A DNA stretch of 64,000 nucleotides. Origin: Cupriavidus necator. Lineage in GTDB: Bacteria; Pseudomonadota; Gammaproteobacteria; Burkholderiales; Burkholderiaceae. How positions within the stretch are numbered: the first letter of the stretch is position 1; each line of letters starts with the position of its first letter. Shown here piece by piece: positions 6,998 through 14,105 of the stretch. The position numbers were made by a program, and so were the translations under genes. The stretch lies in NCBI RefSeq assembly GCF_013141915.1, contig NZ_SROX01000014.1:62001-126000 (forward strand), written 5' to 3'. The notes under the pieces were generated by a model. That model was not told the DNA's origin, searched no databases, and saw nothing but the letters and a program-made list of their open reading frames with translations.

Positions 6998-8389
6998 TCA
7001 GGTGTCGTTGTCGAAGAAAGCCGGGCCGCCGCTGAAGTTGTCGAACTTCGTGAACTGGCCGAGGAAGGTCAGGCGCACCGTGCCGATCGGGCCGTTACGC
7101 TGCTTGCCTATGATGATTTCGGCGGTGCCCTTGTCCTGCGAGTCGGCGTTATAGACTTCGTCGCGGTAGATGAACAGGATCACGTCGGCATCCTGTTCAA
7201 TAGCGCCGGATTCGCGCAGGTCGGACATCACCGGGCGCTTGTTGGGACGCTGCTCCAGGCTTCGGTTCAGCTGCGACAGCGCGATCACCGGGCAATTCAG
7301 CTCCTTCGCCAGGCCCTTCAGGGAACGGGAAATTTCTGAAATTTCCGTGGCGCGGTTCTCGCCGCCACCCGAACCCGACATCAGCTGCAGGTAGTCGATG
7401 ATGATCAGGCCCAGCTGCCCGCACTGGCGTGCCAGGCGGCGCGAGCGGGCGCGCAGTTCCATCGGGTTCAGCGCCGGGGTTTCGTCGATAAACAGCTGGG
7501 TGTCGTTCATGCGCTGGATCGCATGCGTCAGCCGCGGCCAGTCTTCGTCGAGCAAGCGCCCGGTCCGCAGCCGGTGCTGGTCGAGGCGGCCGACCGAGCC
7601 CAGCATACGCATGGCCAGCTGCGTGCCCGCCATTTCCATCGAGAACACGGCGACCGGCAAGCCCTGCTCCACCGCCACGTGCTCGCCGATATTCAGCGAG
7701 AACGCCGTCTTGCCCATCGACGGGCGGCCGGCGACGATGACCAGGTCGCCCGGCTGCATGCCGCTGGTCATCTTGTCCAGGTCGATGAAGCCGGTCGGCA
7801 CGCCGGTGACATCGGTGGTCGAATCGCGGTGATACAGCTCGTCGATGCGCTCCACCACCTGGGTCAGCAGCGGCTGGATTTCCTGGAAGCCCTTCTGCCC
7901 GCGGGAGCCCTCTTCGGCGATCGCAAAGACCTTGGACTCGGCCTCGTCGAGCAACTCGCGCACTTCGCGGCCCTTGGGCGCGAACGCGGCCGAAGCGATA
8001 TCGTCGGCCACCGTTACCAGCTTGCGCAGCACCGAGCGCTCGCGCACGATTTCCGCGTAGCGGCGAATATTGGCCGCGCTGGGGGTGTTCTGCGCCAGCG
8101 AATTCAGGTACGCCAGCCCGCCCACCTCTTCGGCCTTGCCGGCCACTTGCAGCATCTCGTAGACCGTGATCACGTCGGCCGGCTTGGTGGCCGAGATCAA
8201 CCGGGCGATGCTCTGGAAGATCATCCGGTGGTCGAAACGGTAGAAATCCGCCTCGGAAAGAAAGTCCGCGATGCGGTCCCAGGCGGCGTTGTCCAGCAGC
8301 AGGCCACCGAGCACCGATTGCTCGGCTTCGATGGAGTGCGGCGGGACCTTGAGGTTATCGAGTTGGGGGTCGGCGACGGGCGCGTTCAT
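6998..8389 (-). CDS. dnaB: Replicative DNA helicase DnaB
   Basis: A 463-residue hexameric 5'-3' helicase that unwinds DNA at the replication fork. The N-terminal DnaB domain begins with VPPHSIEAEQSVLGGLLLDN. A linker follows, then the RecA-like C-terminal domain with Walker A GRPSMGKT (221-228), Walker B LIIIDYLQLM, and the arginine-finger/DNA-binding region RSLKGLAKEL and QLNRSLEQRP. Length matches E. coli DnaB (471). The ATG at 8389 fits the family start, yet no Shine-Dalgarno precedes it and a consensus -10 lies nine bases away (see the promoter entry). It follows the ribosomal-protein operon but is separated from it by a strong terminator. Confidence 0.96.
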   Translation of the reverse strand: MNAPVADPQLDNLKVPPHSIEAEQSVLGGLLLDNAAWDRIADFLSEADFYRFDHRMIFQSIARLISATKPADVITVYEMLQVAGKAEEVGGLAYLNSLAQNTPSAANIRRYAEIVRERSVLRKLVTVADDIASAAFAPKGREVRELLDEAESKVFAIAEEGSRGQKGFQEIQPLLTQVVERIDELYHRDSTTDVTGVPTGFIDLDKMTSGMQPGDLVIVAGRPSMGKTAFSLNIGEHVAVEQGLPVAVFSMEMAGTQLAMRMLGSVGRLDQHRLRTGRLLDEDWPRLTHAIQRMNDTQLFIDETPALNPMELRARSRRLARQCGQLGLIIIDYLQLMSGSGGGENRATEISEISRSLKGLAKELNCPVIALSQLNRSLEQRPNKRPVMSDLRESGAIEQDADVILFIYRDEVYNADSQDKGTAEIIIGKQRNGPIGTVRLTFLGQFTKFDNFSGGPAFFDNDT

Positions 8390-8397
8390 GGGGAGGG

Positions 8398-8403
8398 ATT
8401 ATA
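8398..8403 (-). promoter_or_regulatory. -10 element of dnaB, implying a leaderless transcript
   Basis: A perfect TATAAT on the minus strand ends eight bases before the dnaB ATG. Transcription would begin at about 8391-8392, leaving a leader of two or three bases and no Shine-Dalgarno. The -35 region is poor (TCGAAG at 16 bases, three of six). Confidence 0.45.
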
Positions 8404-8466
8404 ACGGCGGGCGGACACACTTCGACGTACATTTGGCAACTGCGCCGTCAAAGGCAGGCGGGCAAC

Positions 8467-8498
8467 AAAAAAAAGGCAGGAGCCGGGGCTCCTGCCTT
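8467..8498 (-). terminator. Terminator of the rpsF-priB-rpsR-rplI operon
   Basis: AAGGCAGGAGCC (minus, from 8498) pairs perfectly over twelve bases with GGCTCCTGCCTT and is followed by eight T on the minus strand. It lies 57 bases after the rplI stop. Confidence 0.93.
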
Positions 8499-8555
8499 CT
8501 TTGCCATGCTTGCGGGCTTTGGCCGGCGCGATGCGCTGGCCGAGGCGGCGCGTCC

Positions 8556-9008
8556 TTAGACGCTCTCGCCCACCACCGACACGGTCACGTCGACCACGAC
8601 GTCCGTGTGCAGCGCAACGCTGACCGGGTGGTCGCCGACCATCTTCAGCGGACCGTTCGGCATGCGAACCTGGGCCTTTTCCAGCTTGTAGCCTTGGCCA
8701 GCCAGCGCTTCAGCGATGTCGGCGTTGGTCACCGAACCGAACAGGCGGCCGTCGACACCCGACTTCTGCGAGATCTGGACGGTCAGGCCGTTCAGCTTCT
8801 CGCCTTCGGCTTGCGCGGCGGCCAGCTTCTCGGCAGCGGCCTTTTCCAGCTCGGCGCGCTTGACTTCGAATTCGGCGATCGCGGATTGCGTGGCGCGGCG
8901 GGCCTTCTTGCCCGGGATCAGGAAATTACGGGCGTAACCGTCCTTCACCTTGACGATGTCACCCAGGTTGCCCAGGTTGACGACTTTTTCCAGCAGAATG
9001 ATTTGCAT
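8556..9008 (-). CDS. rplI: 50S ribosomal protein L9
   Basis: A 150-residue primary 23S rRNA-binding protein of the large subunit. It begins MQIILLEKVVNLGNLGDIVKVKDG followed by YARNFLIPGKKA, the L9 N-terminal domain signature. A long Ala/Glu/Lys connecting helix (residues 50-75) and a C-terminal domain containing GRLFGSVTNADIAEAL complete it. Length equals the family norm. It is the last gene of the S6-PriB-S18-L9 operon, 32 bases after rpsR, and is followed by the strong terminator at 8467. Confidence 0.97.
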   Translation of the reverse strand: MQIILLEKVVNLGNLGDIVKVKDGYARNFLIPGKKARRATQSAIAEFEVKRAELEKAAAEKLAAAQAEGEKLNGLTVQISQKSGVDGRLFGSVTNADIAEALAGQGYKLEKAQVRMPNGPLKMVGDHPVSVALHTDVVVDVTVSVVGESV

Positions 9009-9040
9009 CGTGTTCTCTCCTTGACGGACCTAGGGCCTGA

Positions 9041-9319
9041 TCAGTTCTTGTGCAGGTCGGTGTACGGCATCAGCGCGAGGAAACGCGCGCGCTTGATGGC
9101 CGTATCCAGCTGACGCTGATAGTGGGCCTTGGTACCGGTCAGGCGGGCCGGCGTGATCTTGCCGTTGTCGCCGATGAAGTCCTTCAGGGTGTCCAGATCC
9201 TTGTAGTCGATCTGTTCCACGCCAGCCACGGTGAAGCGGCAGAAGCGCTTGCGCTTGAACAGCGGATTCTGTTGCTGGAAGCGCTTCTTGTTCTTGTTGT
9301 CACGTTTGACGAATGCCAT
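9041..9319 (-). CDS. rpsR: 30S ribosomal protein S18
   Basis: A 92-residue small-subunit protein that binds with S6 to the platform of 16S rRNA. The core reads [20 protein letters not shown], then [18 protein letters not shown], and ends with the basic helix [20 protein letters not shown]. The N-terminal basic extension ([15 protein letters not shown]) is longer than in E. coli (75 residues) but usual in Burkholderiales. It sits three bases downstream of priB. Confidence 0.97.
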
Positions 9320-9322
9320 GAT

Positions 9323-9622
9323 TCAATCCTTTTCGAATGCTTTACATCCAGTGATGTGAAAGACGAGAGCCTTGCTGTTGCGGTGCTTGCGGGTCAGGAA
9401 TCCTTCGCAGTCGAGCAGCGTGCCGAGCGGCAGCCGCTCCAGACGCTGGCCAACCTGGCCGATTCCCATCGCAGCGATTGCAAACTCGACCTGCCGTGGC
9501 GTCTGCGCCTCGAGGGCCTCGCCGCTGTACTGCAGGATGCAGTTGACGACGGGGACCCCGGCCGGGGTATAGCGCAGGGCATCGCGTTCCGCCAGGGTGG
9601 CGGCAAGCCGAAGCTGGTTCAA
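9323..9622 (-). CDS. priB: Primosomal replication protein PriB
   Basis: A 99-residue single-domain OB-fold protein that binds single-stranded DNA and stimulates PriA during restart of stalled forks. Family landmarks are LRYTPAGVPVVNCILQYSGE, VEFAIAAMGIGQVGQRLERL and the C-terminal SKALVFHITGCKAFE. I place the start at the TTG 9622-9620: the protein then begins NQLRLAATLAERDALRYTP like other PriBs, and AGAGG stands eight bases upstream. An earlier in-frame TTG at 9646 has an overlapping, badly spaced site. The position between S6 and S18 is the conserved PriB locus. Confidence 0.9.
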   Translation of the reverse strand: MNQLRLAATLAERDALRYTPAGVPVVNCILQYSGEALEAQTPRQVEFAIAAMGIGQVGQRLERLPLGTLLDCEGFLTRKHRNSKALVFHITGCKAFEKD

Positions 9623-9708
9623 CGCGGGGCCTCTTGCTGGTTGCAATCCTTGCTGTTTCCCGTGCCCCGGCCGACGCTGTCAGCCACGGCGCGCACCGCA
9701 GTCCGCAC

Positions 9709-10083
9709 TCAGGCGGCCTGGCCTTCGGTGGTCGTTTGCGCGGCCTTGCGGGCTTCTTCGCGCTGCACTTCCTTCATCATCGGCGAAGGTGCGGTCTCGG
9801 CCTTCTTGGTCTGCACGATCAGGTGGCGCAGGACGGCGTCGTTGAACTTGAACGCGTGTTCCAGTTCAGCCAGCGTTTCCTTGCCGCATTCGATGTTGAG
9901 GCAAACGTAGTGAGCCTTGGCCAGCTTCTGGATCATGTAAGCCATCTGGCGACGGCCCCAGTCTTCCACGCGGTGAACGTTGCCGTTCTGCGAGGTCACG
10001 AGCTGCTTGTAGCGCTCGATCATGGCCGGCACTTGTTCGCTCTGGTCCGGGTGGACGATGAAGACGATTTCGTAATGACGCAT
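9709..10083 (-). CDS. rpsF: 30S ribosomal protein S6
   Basis: A 124-residue protein with the ferredoxin-like S6 fold. It begins MRHYEIVFIVHPDQSEQVPA; GNVHRVEDWGRRQMAYMI and KAHYVCLNIEC are the conserved strands. A 25-residue Lys/Glu/Ala tail (TKKAETAPSP onward) is disordered, comparable to the glutamate-modified tail in E. coli. The ATG at 10083 is preceded by AAGGAG at good spacing; an upstream in-frame start at 10119 would prepend a non-homologous segment. It opens the operon with priB, rpsR and rplI. Confidence 0.97.
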   Translation of the reverse strand: MRHYEIVFIVHPDQSEQVPAMIERYKQLVTSQNGNVHRVEDWGRRQMAYMIQKLAKAHYVCLNIECGKETLAELEHAFKFNDAVLRHLIVQTKKAETAPSPMMKEVQREEARKAAQTTTEGQAA

Positions 10084-10151
10084 TGACGCTCCTTTTGGGA
10101 TTAGCCACCCGGGCGTCACGAGTCCGGTGTGGCAAGGTTGAATAGCCTTAA

Positions 10152-10181
10152 ATTATAGCCCGCAGCACGGCAACAACGCAA
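10152..10181 (-). promoter_or_regulatory. Promoter of the rpsF operon
   Basis: A consensus TATAAT (minus, 10157-10152) lies about 70 bases before the rpsF ATG. The best -35, TTGCGT at 10181-10176, has an 18-base spacer and matches only three of six, so control may depend on other factors. Confidence 0.55.
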
Positions 10182-10202
10182 GCCACTGATTACACGGGCA
10201 AA

Positions 10203-11195
10203 TCAGGCACTGGCGAACACCGCCTGCAGCCTCGCCGGATCGCGCGCCAATCCCGCATCTGTCGCCAGGGCCAGCGCCAGCAACACGCGCGCCTTATAGG
10301 GGTTGAGGTCCGCGGCCGACACGAACACCCCGTCGGCAGGACTCGGTTGCGGCGGGATCGCCACATGGCCCGCACCGGTACGCGAGCTGCGCACCACCGC
10401 CATCCCGGCCGCGGCGGCGTCGGCGAGCGCCGCTGCCAGCATCTCATGGACCGAGCCATTGCCGGCCGCGGCCACCACCAGACCGGCGACGCCAGCCTGC
10501 GCCAGCGCATCCACCACCACCCGACCAGGCTGGGCATAGCTCGCCACGATCTCCACCACCGGCCAGGCCGCCGGCATCGGCCCGATGATCGACGCCGCCC
10601 GCGGTGACCGGACCAAGCGCACATACTCGTCCTGGACGAAACCCAGCGGCCCGCACGGCGAAACAAAGGCATCGACCGCCGACGTATGCGCCTTGGCCAC
10701 GTCGCGCGCCGCGTGGATCTGCTGGTTCAGCACCACCAGCACACCCTTGCCGCGCGCATCCGGATGGCCGGCGACGCGCACCGCATCCAGCAGGTTCAGC
10801 GGCCCGTCCGCCGACAGCGACGTCGACGGACGCATCGCCGCGGTCAGCACCACCGGCACCGGACATGATTGCGTCAGGTGCAGCGCCATCGCGGTTTCTT
10901 CCAGGGTGTCGGTGCCGTGCGTGATCACGATCCCGGCAACGTCAGGCTGCGCCGACCAGTGCCGCACCCGCGCCGCCAGTGTTTGCCAGAGCGCGAAGGT
11001 CATGTCCTTGCTGTCGACCTGCGCCACCTGCTCGGCCTCGATGCGGGCCACCGACTGCAAGGGCGGCACCGCGGCCAGCAAGGAGGCCACCGGCACGGTC
11101 GCCGCCTGGTAGCGAGCGCTGCTGGCGGCGCTGCCGGCCGCGCCGGCGATGGTGCCGCCAGTGGCCAATACGACGATGCGGGGCAATTGGGTCAT
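10203..11195 (-). CDS. L-asparaginase (asparaginase/glutaminase family)
   Basis: A 330-residue enzyme that hydrolyses L-asparagine to aspartate and ammonia. The nucleophile threonine lies in VLATGGTIAGAAGS near residue 14, and the second catalytic box is VITHGTDTLEETA; further family segments are LTAAMRPSTSLSADGPLNL and AAAGNGSVHEML. No signal peptide precedes the first motif if the ATG at 11195 is used, so a cytosolic location is likely. A longer frame upstream would add a basic segment without homology. It is divergent from lexA, and its own promoter is not obvious. It may also act on glutamine. Confidence 0.9.
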   Translation of the reverse strand: MTQLPRIVVLATGGTIAGAAGSAASSARYQAATVPVASLLAAVPPLQSVARIEAEQVAQVDSKDMTFALWQTLAARVRHWSAQPDVAGIVITHGTDTLEETAMALHLTQSCPVPVVLTAAMRPSTSLSADGPLNLLDAVRVAGHPDARGKGVLVVLNQQIHAARDVAKAHTSAVDAFVSPCGPLGFVQDEYVRLVRSPRAASIIGPMPAAWPVVEIVASYAQPGRVVVDALAQAGVAGLVVAAAGNGSVHEMLAAALADAAAAGMAVVRSSRTGAGHVAIPPQPSPADGVFVSAADLNPYKARVLLALALATDAGLARDPARLQAVFASA

Positions 11196-11314
11196 GGGAG
11201 CGCGCAAGGAATCGTTGTGGGAAGGCAACCGCGATTGTAGCGGGCGCACGCACCTTGCCGCTGCCGGGACCAGGCGCATTGCGGACGTCCATGCGACACG
11301 CCTCAAAATTCTGC

Positions 11315-11342
11315 TTGCGCTCACGCCGATACTGTATAAAAT
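11315..11342 (+). promoter_or_regulatory. lexA promoter
   Basis: TAAAAT at 11337-11342 (five of six) and TTGCGC at 11315-11320 (three of six) are separated by 16 bases. The -10 is buried in the first SOS box, as expected for an autorepressed promoter. Confidence 0.55.
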
Positions 11343-11349
11343 CACAGCA
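11330..11349. promoter_or_regulatory. LexA operator (SOS box 1)
   Basis: CTGT-N8-ACAG occupies 11332-11347 with AT-rich centre ATAAAATC and the flanking TA of the SOS consensus. It overlaps the lexA -10, so LexA binding would block its own gene. Confidence 0.9.
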
Positions 11350-11369
11350 TACTGTTTAAACATACAGTG
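11350..11369. promoter_or_regulatory. LexA operator (SOS box 2)
   Basis: A second CTGT-N8-ACAG at 11352-11367 lies exactly 20 bases after the first, on the same helix face, and ends with GTG. Twin boxes in front of lexA resemble the E. coli arrangement. Confidence 0.9.
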
Positions 11370-11448
11370 CCCGGCCCGCCGGACGCAGGATAACGGACCA
11401 CAGTCCCCCGTCATCCAGCCCAGGGGCCCTGCACGGAACGGCGATCCC

Positions 11449-12102
11449 ATGGCGACCCTGACACCCCGGCAGCAGCAGATTTTCGATCTGATCCGCAACA
11501 CGATCCGCCGCACCGGCTTTCCGCCCACCCGCGCCGAGATCGCAGCGGAATTCGGTTTTTCCTCGCCCAATGCCGCGGAAGAACATCTGCGCGCACTGGC
11601 GCGCAAAGGCGTAATCGAATTGACGCCAGGCGCGTCGCGCGGCATCCGACTGAAGGTGGCGCGCAGCGATTCGGAACTGCCGGACCAGTTCTCGTTGCCG
11701 ATGGCAGGCGTCATGCAGCTGACACTGCCGCTGGTGGGGCGCGTGGCGGCCGGCAGCCCCATCCTGGCCGCCGAGCATATCGACCGCCAGTACCAGGTCG
11801 ATGCCTCGGTCTTCGATGAGCGCCCGGATTATTTGCTGCGCGTGCGCGGGCTGAGCATGCGCGACGCCGGCATCCTCGATGGCGACCTGCTCGCGGTGCG
11901 CCGCGCCAGCGAAGCCGCCAACGGCAAGATCGTGGTGGCGCGGCTCGGCGACGATGTCACCGTCAAGCGCCTGCAGCGGCGCGGTGGCCATATCGAACTG
12001 ATTGCCGAGAACCCGGACTTCACCAACATCATCGTCGAGCCTGGTGAAGAATTCTCGCTGGAAGGCATCGCCGTCGGGCTGATCCGCTCTTCCGGCTTCT
12101 AG
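11449..12102 (+). CDS. lexA: LexA, SOS response repressor
   Basis: A 217-residue repressor-protease. The winged helix-turn-helix (residues 1-65) reads LTPRQQQIFDLI, TGFPPTRAEIA and SSPNAAEEHLRALARKG. The self-cleavage bond is Ala101-Gly102 in GRVAAGSP, with the catalytic pair Ser136 (RGLSMRD) and Lys173 (VTVKRL). When RecA filaments form, LexA cuts itself and releases the SOS genes. The ATG at 11449 matches the family start; the 5' leader is about 100 bases. It is controlled by the two SOS boxes at 11330-11369. Confidence 0.97.
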   Translation: MATLTPRQQQIFDLIRNTIRRTGFPPTRAEIAAEFGFSSPNAAEEHLRALARKGVIELTPGASRGIRLKVARSDSELPDQFSLPMAGVMQLTLPLVGRVAAGSPILAAEHIDRQYQVDASVFDERPDYLLRVRGLSMRDAGILDGDLLAVRRASEAANGKIVVARLGDDVTVKRLQRRGGHIELIAENPDFTNIIVEPGEEFSLEGIAVGLIRSSGF

Positions 12103-12216
12103 CCGGGCACCAACGCAGGCCCCTCGCCTGCGCGGGCCCACCCGCTTCCATTGCTTTGCAGACGCCGCCCGGCTTGCCGGGTGTTGACCCCGCTTTGCCT
12201 AAAAAGAGGTGCCACC

Positions 12217-12387
12217 ATGCCGCAAATCCACCACGTCGCCGCCCGCCGTCCGGTCAAGCCCGTGCCGTTTCGCCAGAGCAAGGGCGTTCGCGTCTATCAG
12301 GGTACCCAGCGCCGTACCATGGTCGGCAGCATGGCCGCAATCTGCCGCATGCTGGAACTCGAGACCACCGAAAAGCTGGCCGCCTGA
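12217..12387 (+). CDS. Small basic protein of unknown function
   Basis: A 56-residue, arginine/lysine-rich protein (MPQIHHVAARRPVKPV, then RQSKGVRVYQGTQRRTMVG) ending in a helix MAAICRMLELETTEKL. It has AGAGG eight bases before its ATG and codon usage like its neighbours. It begins 114 bases after lexA on the same strand. A 7-bp hairpin (12114-12132) without T-run lies between them, so co-transcription from the SOS promoter is possible but unproven. I recognise no family. Confidence 0.6.
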   Translation: MPQIHHVAARRPVKPVPFRQSKGVRVYQGTQRRTMVGSMAAICRMLELETTEKLAA

Positions 12388-12429
12388 TCTTCGCCGACGC
12401 GTTCCGCGCGGCCAGGACTTTGCTCGCGC

Positions 12430-12807
12430 TCAGCTACGCGCGCACGCCTTCGCTTCGGCTTCCAGTTCCACCGGCGTCAGTTGGGGAAACCAGGTATCGG
12501 TCTTGCGCAATTCCAACGCGGTGCCGTCGGCCTGCGCGGTCAGTGAGATCAGGTAGGCGTATCGATATTCACCGTTTGCCACGGTTTGGCCGATGCGGAT
12601 TTCGGTTTGATGTTTCGCTGGCAACTGGACCAGCGTCGCGTCATCGCCGAGATTGTTGCGCAGGCATTTCGCGACATCGGCCATCTTGGCCGGCGTGAAC
12701 AGGCGCATCGGTGGCCGTGCACGGACGTCTTTCTCAGAAGTACCCGTGGCACACCCTGCTACCAGGGTTGCCATCGCTACGCCGATCAGTGCCGCTCGAA
12801 CAGACAT
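12430..12807 (-). CDS. Putative lipoprotein of unknown function
   Basis: A 125-residue protein with a lipoprotein signal peptide (ALIGVAMATLVAGC, lipid-bearing C19), so probably anchored in the outer or inner membrane facing the periplasm. The mature part contains MADVAKCLRNNLGDDATLVQL and the beta-strand pair RIGQTVANGEYRYAYLISL. A second cysteine pair (C near 48 and near 122) may form a disulphide. Function unknown. Its ATG is only 19 bases after the terminator stem that follows tRNA-His, and no separate promoter is visible in that gap, so its transcription is unclear. Confidence 0.75.
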   Translation of the reverse strand: MSVRAALIGVAMATLVAGCATGTSEKDVRARPPMRLFTPAKMADVAKCLRNNLGDDATLVQLPAKHQTEIRIGQTVANGEYRYAYLISLTAQADGTALELRKTDTWFPQLTPVELEAEAKACARS

Positions 12808-12825
12808 ACCATCCCCGGGGAATGC

Positions 12826-12854
12826 AAAACGGCGCCCTTGGGAGGCGCCGTTTT
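12826..12854 (-). terminator. Terminator of tRNA-His
   Basis: An eleven-base perfect stem, AAAACGGCGCC (12826-12836) with GGCGCCGTTTT (12844-12854), loop of seven. It lies ten bases beyond the tRNA 3' end and ends in T4 on the minus strand. Confidence 0.85.
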
Positions 12855-12864
12855 GACAAATGCT

Positions 12865-12941
12865 TGGGGTGGCTGATGGGACTCGAACCCACGACGACAG
12901 GAATCACAATCCTGGACTCTACCAACTGAGCTACAGCCACC
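12865..12941 (-). tRNA. tRNA-His (anticodon GTG)
   Basis: A 77-base gene including an encoded CCA. The acceptor stem GGTGGCT/AGCCACC has the extra 5' G opposite C73 that marks histidine tRNAs. The anticodon GTG sits in CCAGGATTGTGATTCCTG, and the T-arm GTGGGTTCGAGTCCCAT is standard. It closely matches E. coli tRNA-His. A 7-bp hairpin, ATCAGCG/CGCTGAT at 12951-12967, lies in the 5' leader and would be removed by RNase P. Confidence 0.98.
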
Positions 12942-12981
12942 GTAGAGGTCATCAGCGAAGCGCTGATCGACGAAAAACAAG

Positions 12982-13010
12982 ATTATACAAACAGATTTTC
13001 GAGATGGCTA
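12982..13010 (-). promoter_or_regulatory. Promoter of tRNA-His
   Basis: Minus-strand TATAAT at 12987-12982 and TAGCCA (four of six) at 13010-13005 are separated by 17 bases. Predicted start near 12975, about 34 bases before the mature tRNA. Confidence 0.65.
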
Positions 13011-13013
13011 GTA

Positions 13014-13037
13014 TCCCGCACAAAAAATTTTGCGGGA
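13014..13037 (-). other. Hairpin after the 13043 gene, possible terminator
   Basis: TCCCGCA (13014-13020) pairs with TGCGGGA (13031-13037). The loop holds six A and four T, which lengthen the stem. It starts six bases after the stop of the hypothetical gene but lacks a trailing T-run, so termination is only a guess. Confidence 0.4.
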
Positions 13038-13042
13038 CAGGG

Positions 13043-13321
13043 TCAGGATCGCGAGGGGCTCCATTTGGCCTCGAGCAGCACCGCCTGCTTGATGGCTGCG
13101 ATGGTTTCTGCTTCGGTATCGAACTGCCCCAGCAACCGGCGTGACTTGCCATTCAGCACGGCTTCCTGCAGCGACTTGCCTGCGGCAGCGGAAGTACCGG
13201 GGTGCCAGCAGTAGCGCGCCGTCCATTTGCCATCCTGGAGCTGCTCGGCCACCCAGATCACCCTGAAGTCTTCATAGACGACGCCGAACGGCGCTTCGTT
13301 TTCCACGTTGTCTTTGTCCAT
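13043..13321 (-). CDS. Conserved-looking small protein of unknown function
   Basis: A 92-residue soluble protein. It begins MDKDNVENEAPFGVVYEDF and contains RVIWVAEQLQDGKWTARYCW, then a helical end (FDTEAETIAAIKQAVLLEAK). A good GGGGAGG lies five bases before its ATG and the codon usage is normal. No signal peptide or membrane segment. It lies upstream of tRNA-His on the same strand. I recognise no domain. Confidence 0.7.
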   Translation of the reverse strand: MDKDNVENEAPFGVVYEDFRVIWVAEQLQDGKWTARYCWHPGTSAAAGKSLQEAVLNGKSRRLLGQFDTEAETIAAIKQAVLLEAKWSPSRS

Positions 13322-13674
13322 GCTGCCTCCCCGCCGGCACAGTCCGCATGCCGCGTCCGATCTCCCCTGGGGAACGTGCCGGCCATCGTATCACGGGGCT
13401 CGCACTACTCCCGGAAACGCCCGTCAGCCAACCAATATGCTGAACACAGCCCCTACCTCGGCAGGGTTCATGCGGCACGTGCCCGAAGCGATACTCGAGT
13501 CCGAGGGACATTGACCCCCCTCGACCTTCCCGTCAGGCGGTCCGCCCCATTGGCCGCCTGCCTCTTTTTCCCTTCCCTTGGCTAGTCGATGCCTCCATGG
13601 CGCGCCATGCCTGCGATGGAACCTCCCACCCGCGAGCGAGACCAACCGACGTGATCGAACACGGGGAACAGGCC

Positions 13675-13827
13675 ATGCAGAACAAGTGTAGATGGAGGAC
13701 GAGGATACTTGCCGTGATGGCACTGGCGGGCTGGCTCGGCGGATGCGCGGCAGGCGGCGCCGACGGCAGGGAATCGAGCATCACGACATATGGCACACTG
13801 GACGTGGGCATCAGCCATACGCGATAA
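13675..13827 (+). CDS. Fifty-residue lipoprotein with a porin-like end
   Basis: A very short protein: a lipoprotein signal (RILAVMALAGWLGGC, C24) followed by AAGGADGRE and then SSITTYGTLDVGISHTR. That last segment looks like the first beta strand of Burkholderiales trimeric porins (typically SSVTLYGxxDxGxxxx). The frame stops directly afterwards with TAA. GGGGAA lies ten bases before the ATG. It may be a remnant of a porin gene or a genuine small lipoprotein that mimics this strand. The surrounding 13322-13674 region holds nothing I can support. Confidence 0.45.
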   Translation: MQNKCRWRTRILAVMALAGWLGGCAAGGADGRESSITTYGTLDVGISHTR

Positions 13828-13932
13828 CGGCTACGATGCGGAGTCAGCGAAATCCATTCTGCGTGACCGTTGGAACGCTTGCGCGGCAAGTTGGTCGAAC
13901 CCGATCGTCCCGGTGGTGCCGGCCGAGCGCGC

Positions 13933-13960
13933 AAAAAAAGAGTCCGCAGCGCGGACTCTT
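13933..13960 (-). terminator. Intrinsic terminator, minus strand
   Basis: A ten-base perfect stem, AAGAGTCCGC (13938-13947) with GCGGACTCTT (13951-13960), is followed by seven T on the minus strand. No annotated gene lies between it and the next terminator upstream (14081-14105), so it must end an unrecognised short transcript or catch read-through. Confidence 0.8.
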
Positions 13961-14080
13961 AACTTTAGCGATCTCAAATGCCCTGAAGGCCGTTGCACTC
14001 TAACTGCCACGCGGGGAATGCACCATTCGGGTAAACGAAGAGCGCCATGCGGCGGACATCAAATCGCCGACGCGCCGACG

Positions 14081-14105
14081 AAAAAAAAGCCCGCCGGAGC
14101 GGGCT
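14081..14105 (-). terminator. Intrinsic terminator, minus strand
   Basis: AGCCCGC (from 14105 on the minus strand) pairs with GCGGGCT around the loop TCCG, followed by eight T. It lies about 207 bases after the dusA stop. Confidence 0.85.

Noticed and set aside
13961..14080. Minus-strand 24-codon frame (MALFVYPNGAFPAWQLECNG) between the two terminators
   Set aside because: It is too short to support, with no clear binding site; mentioned because it is the only start-to-stop frame in that transcript segment.
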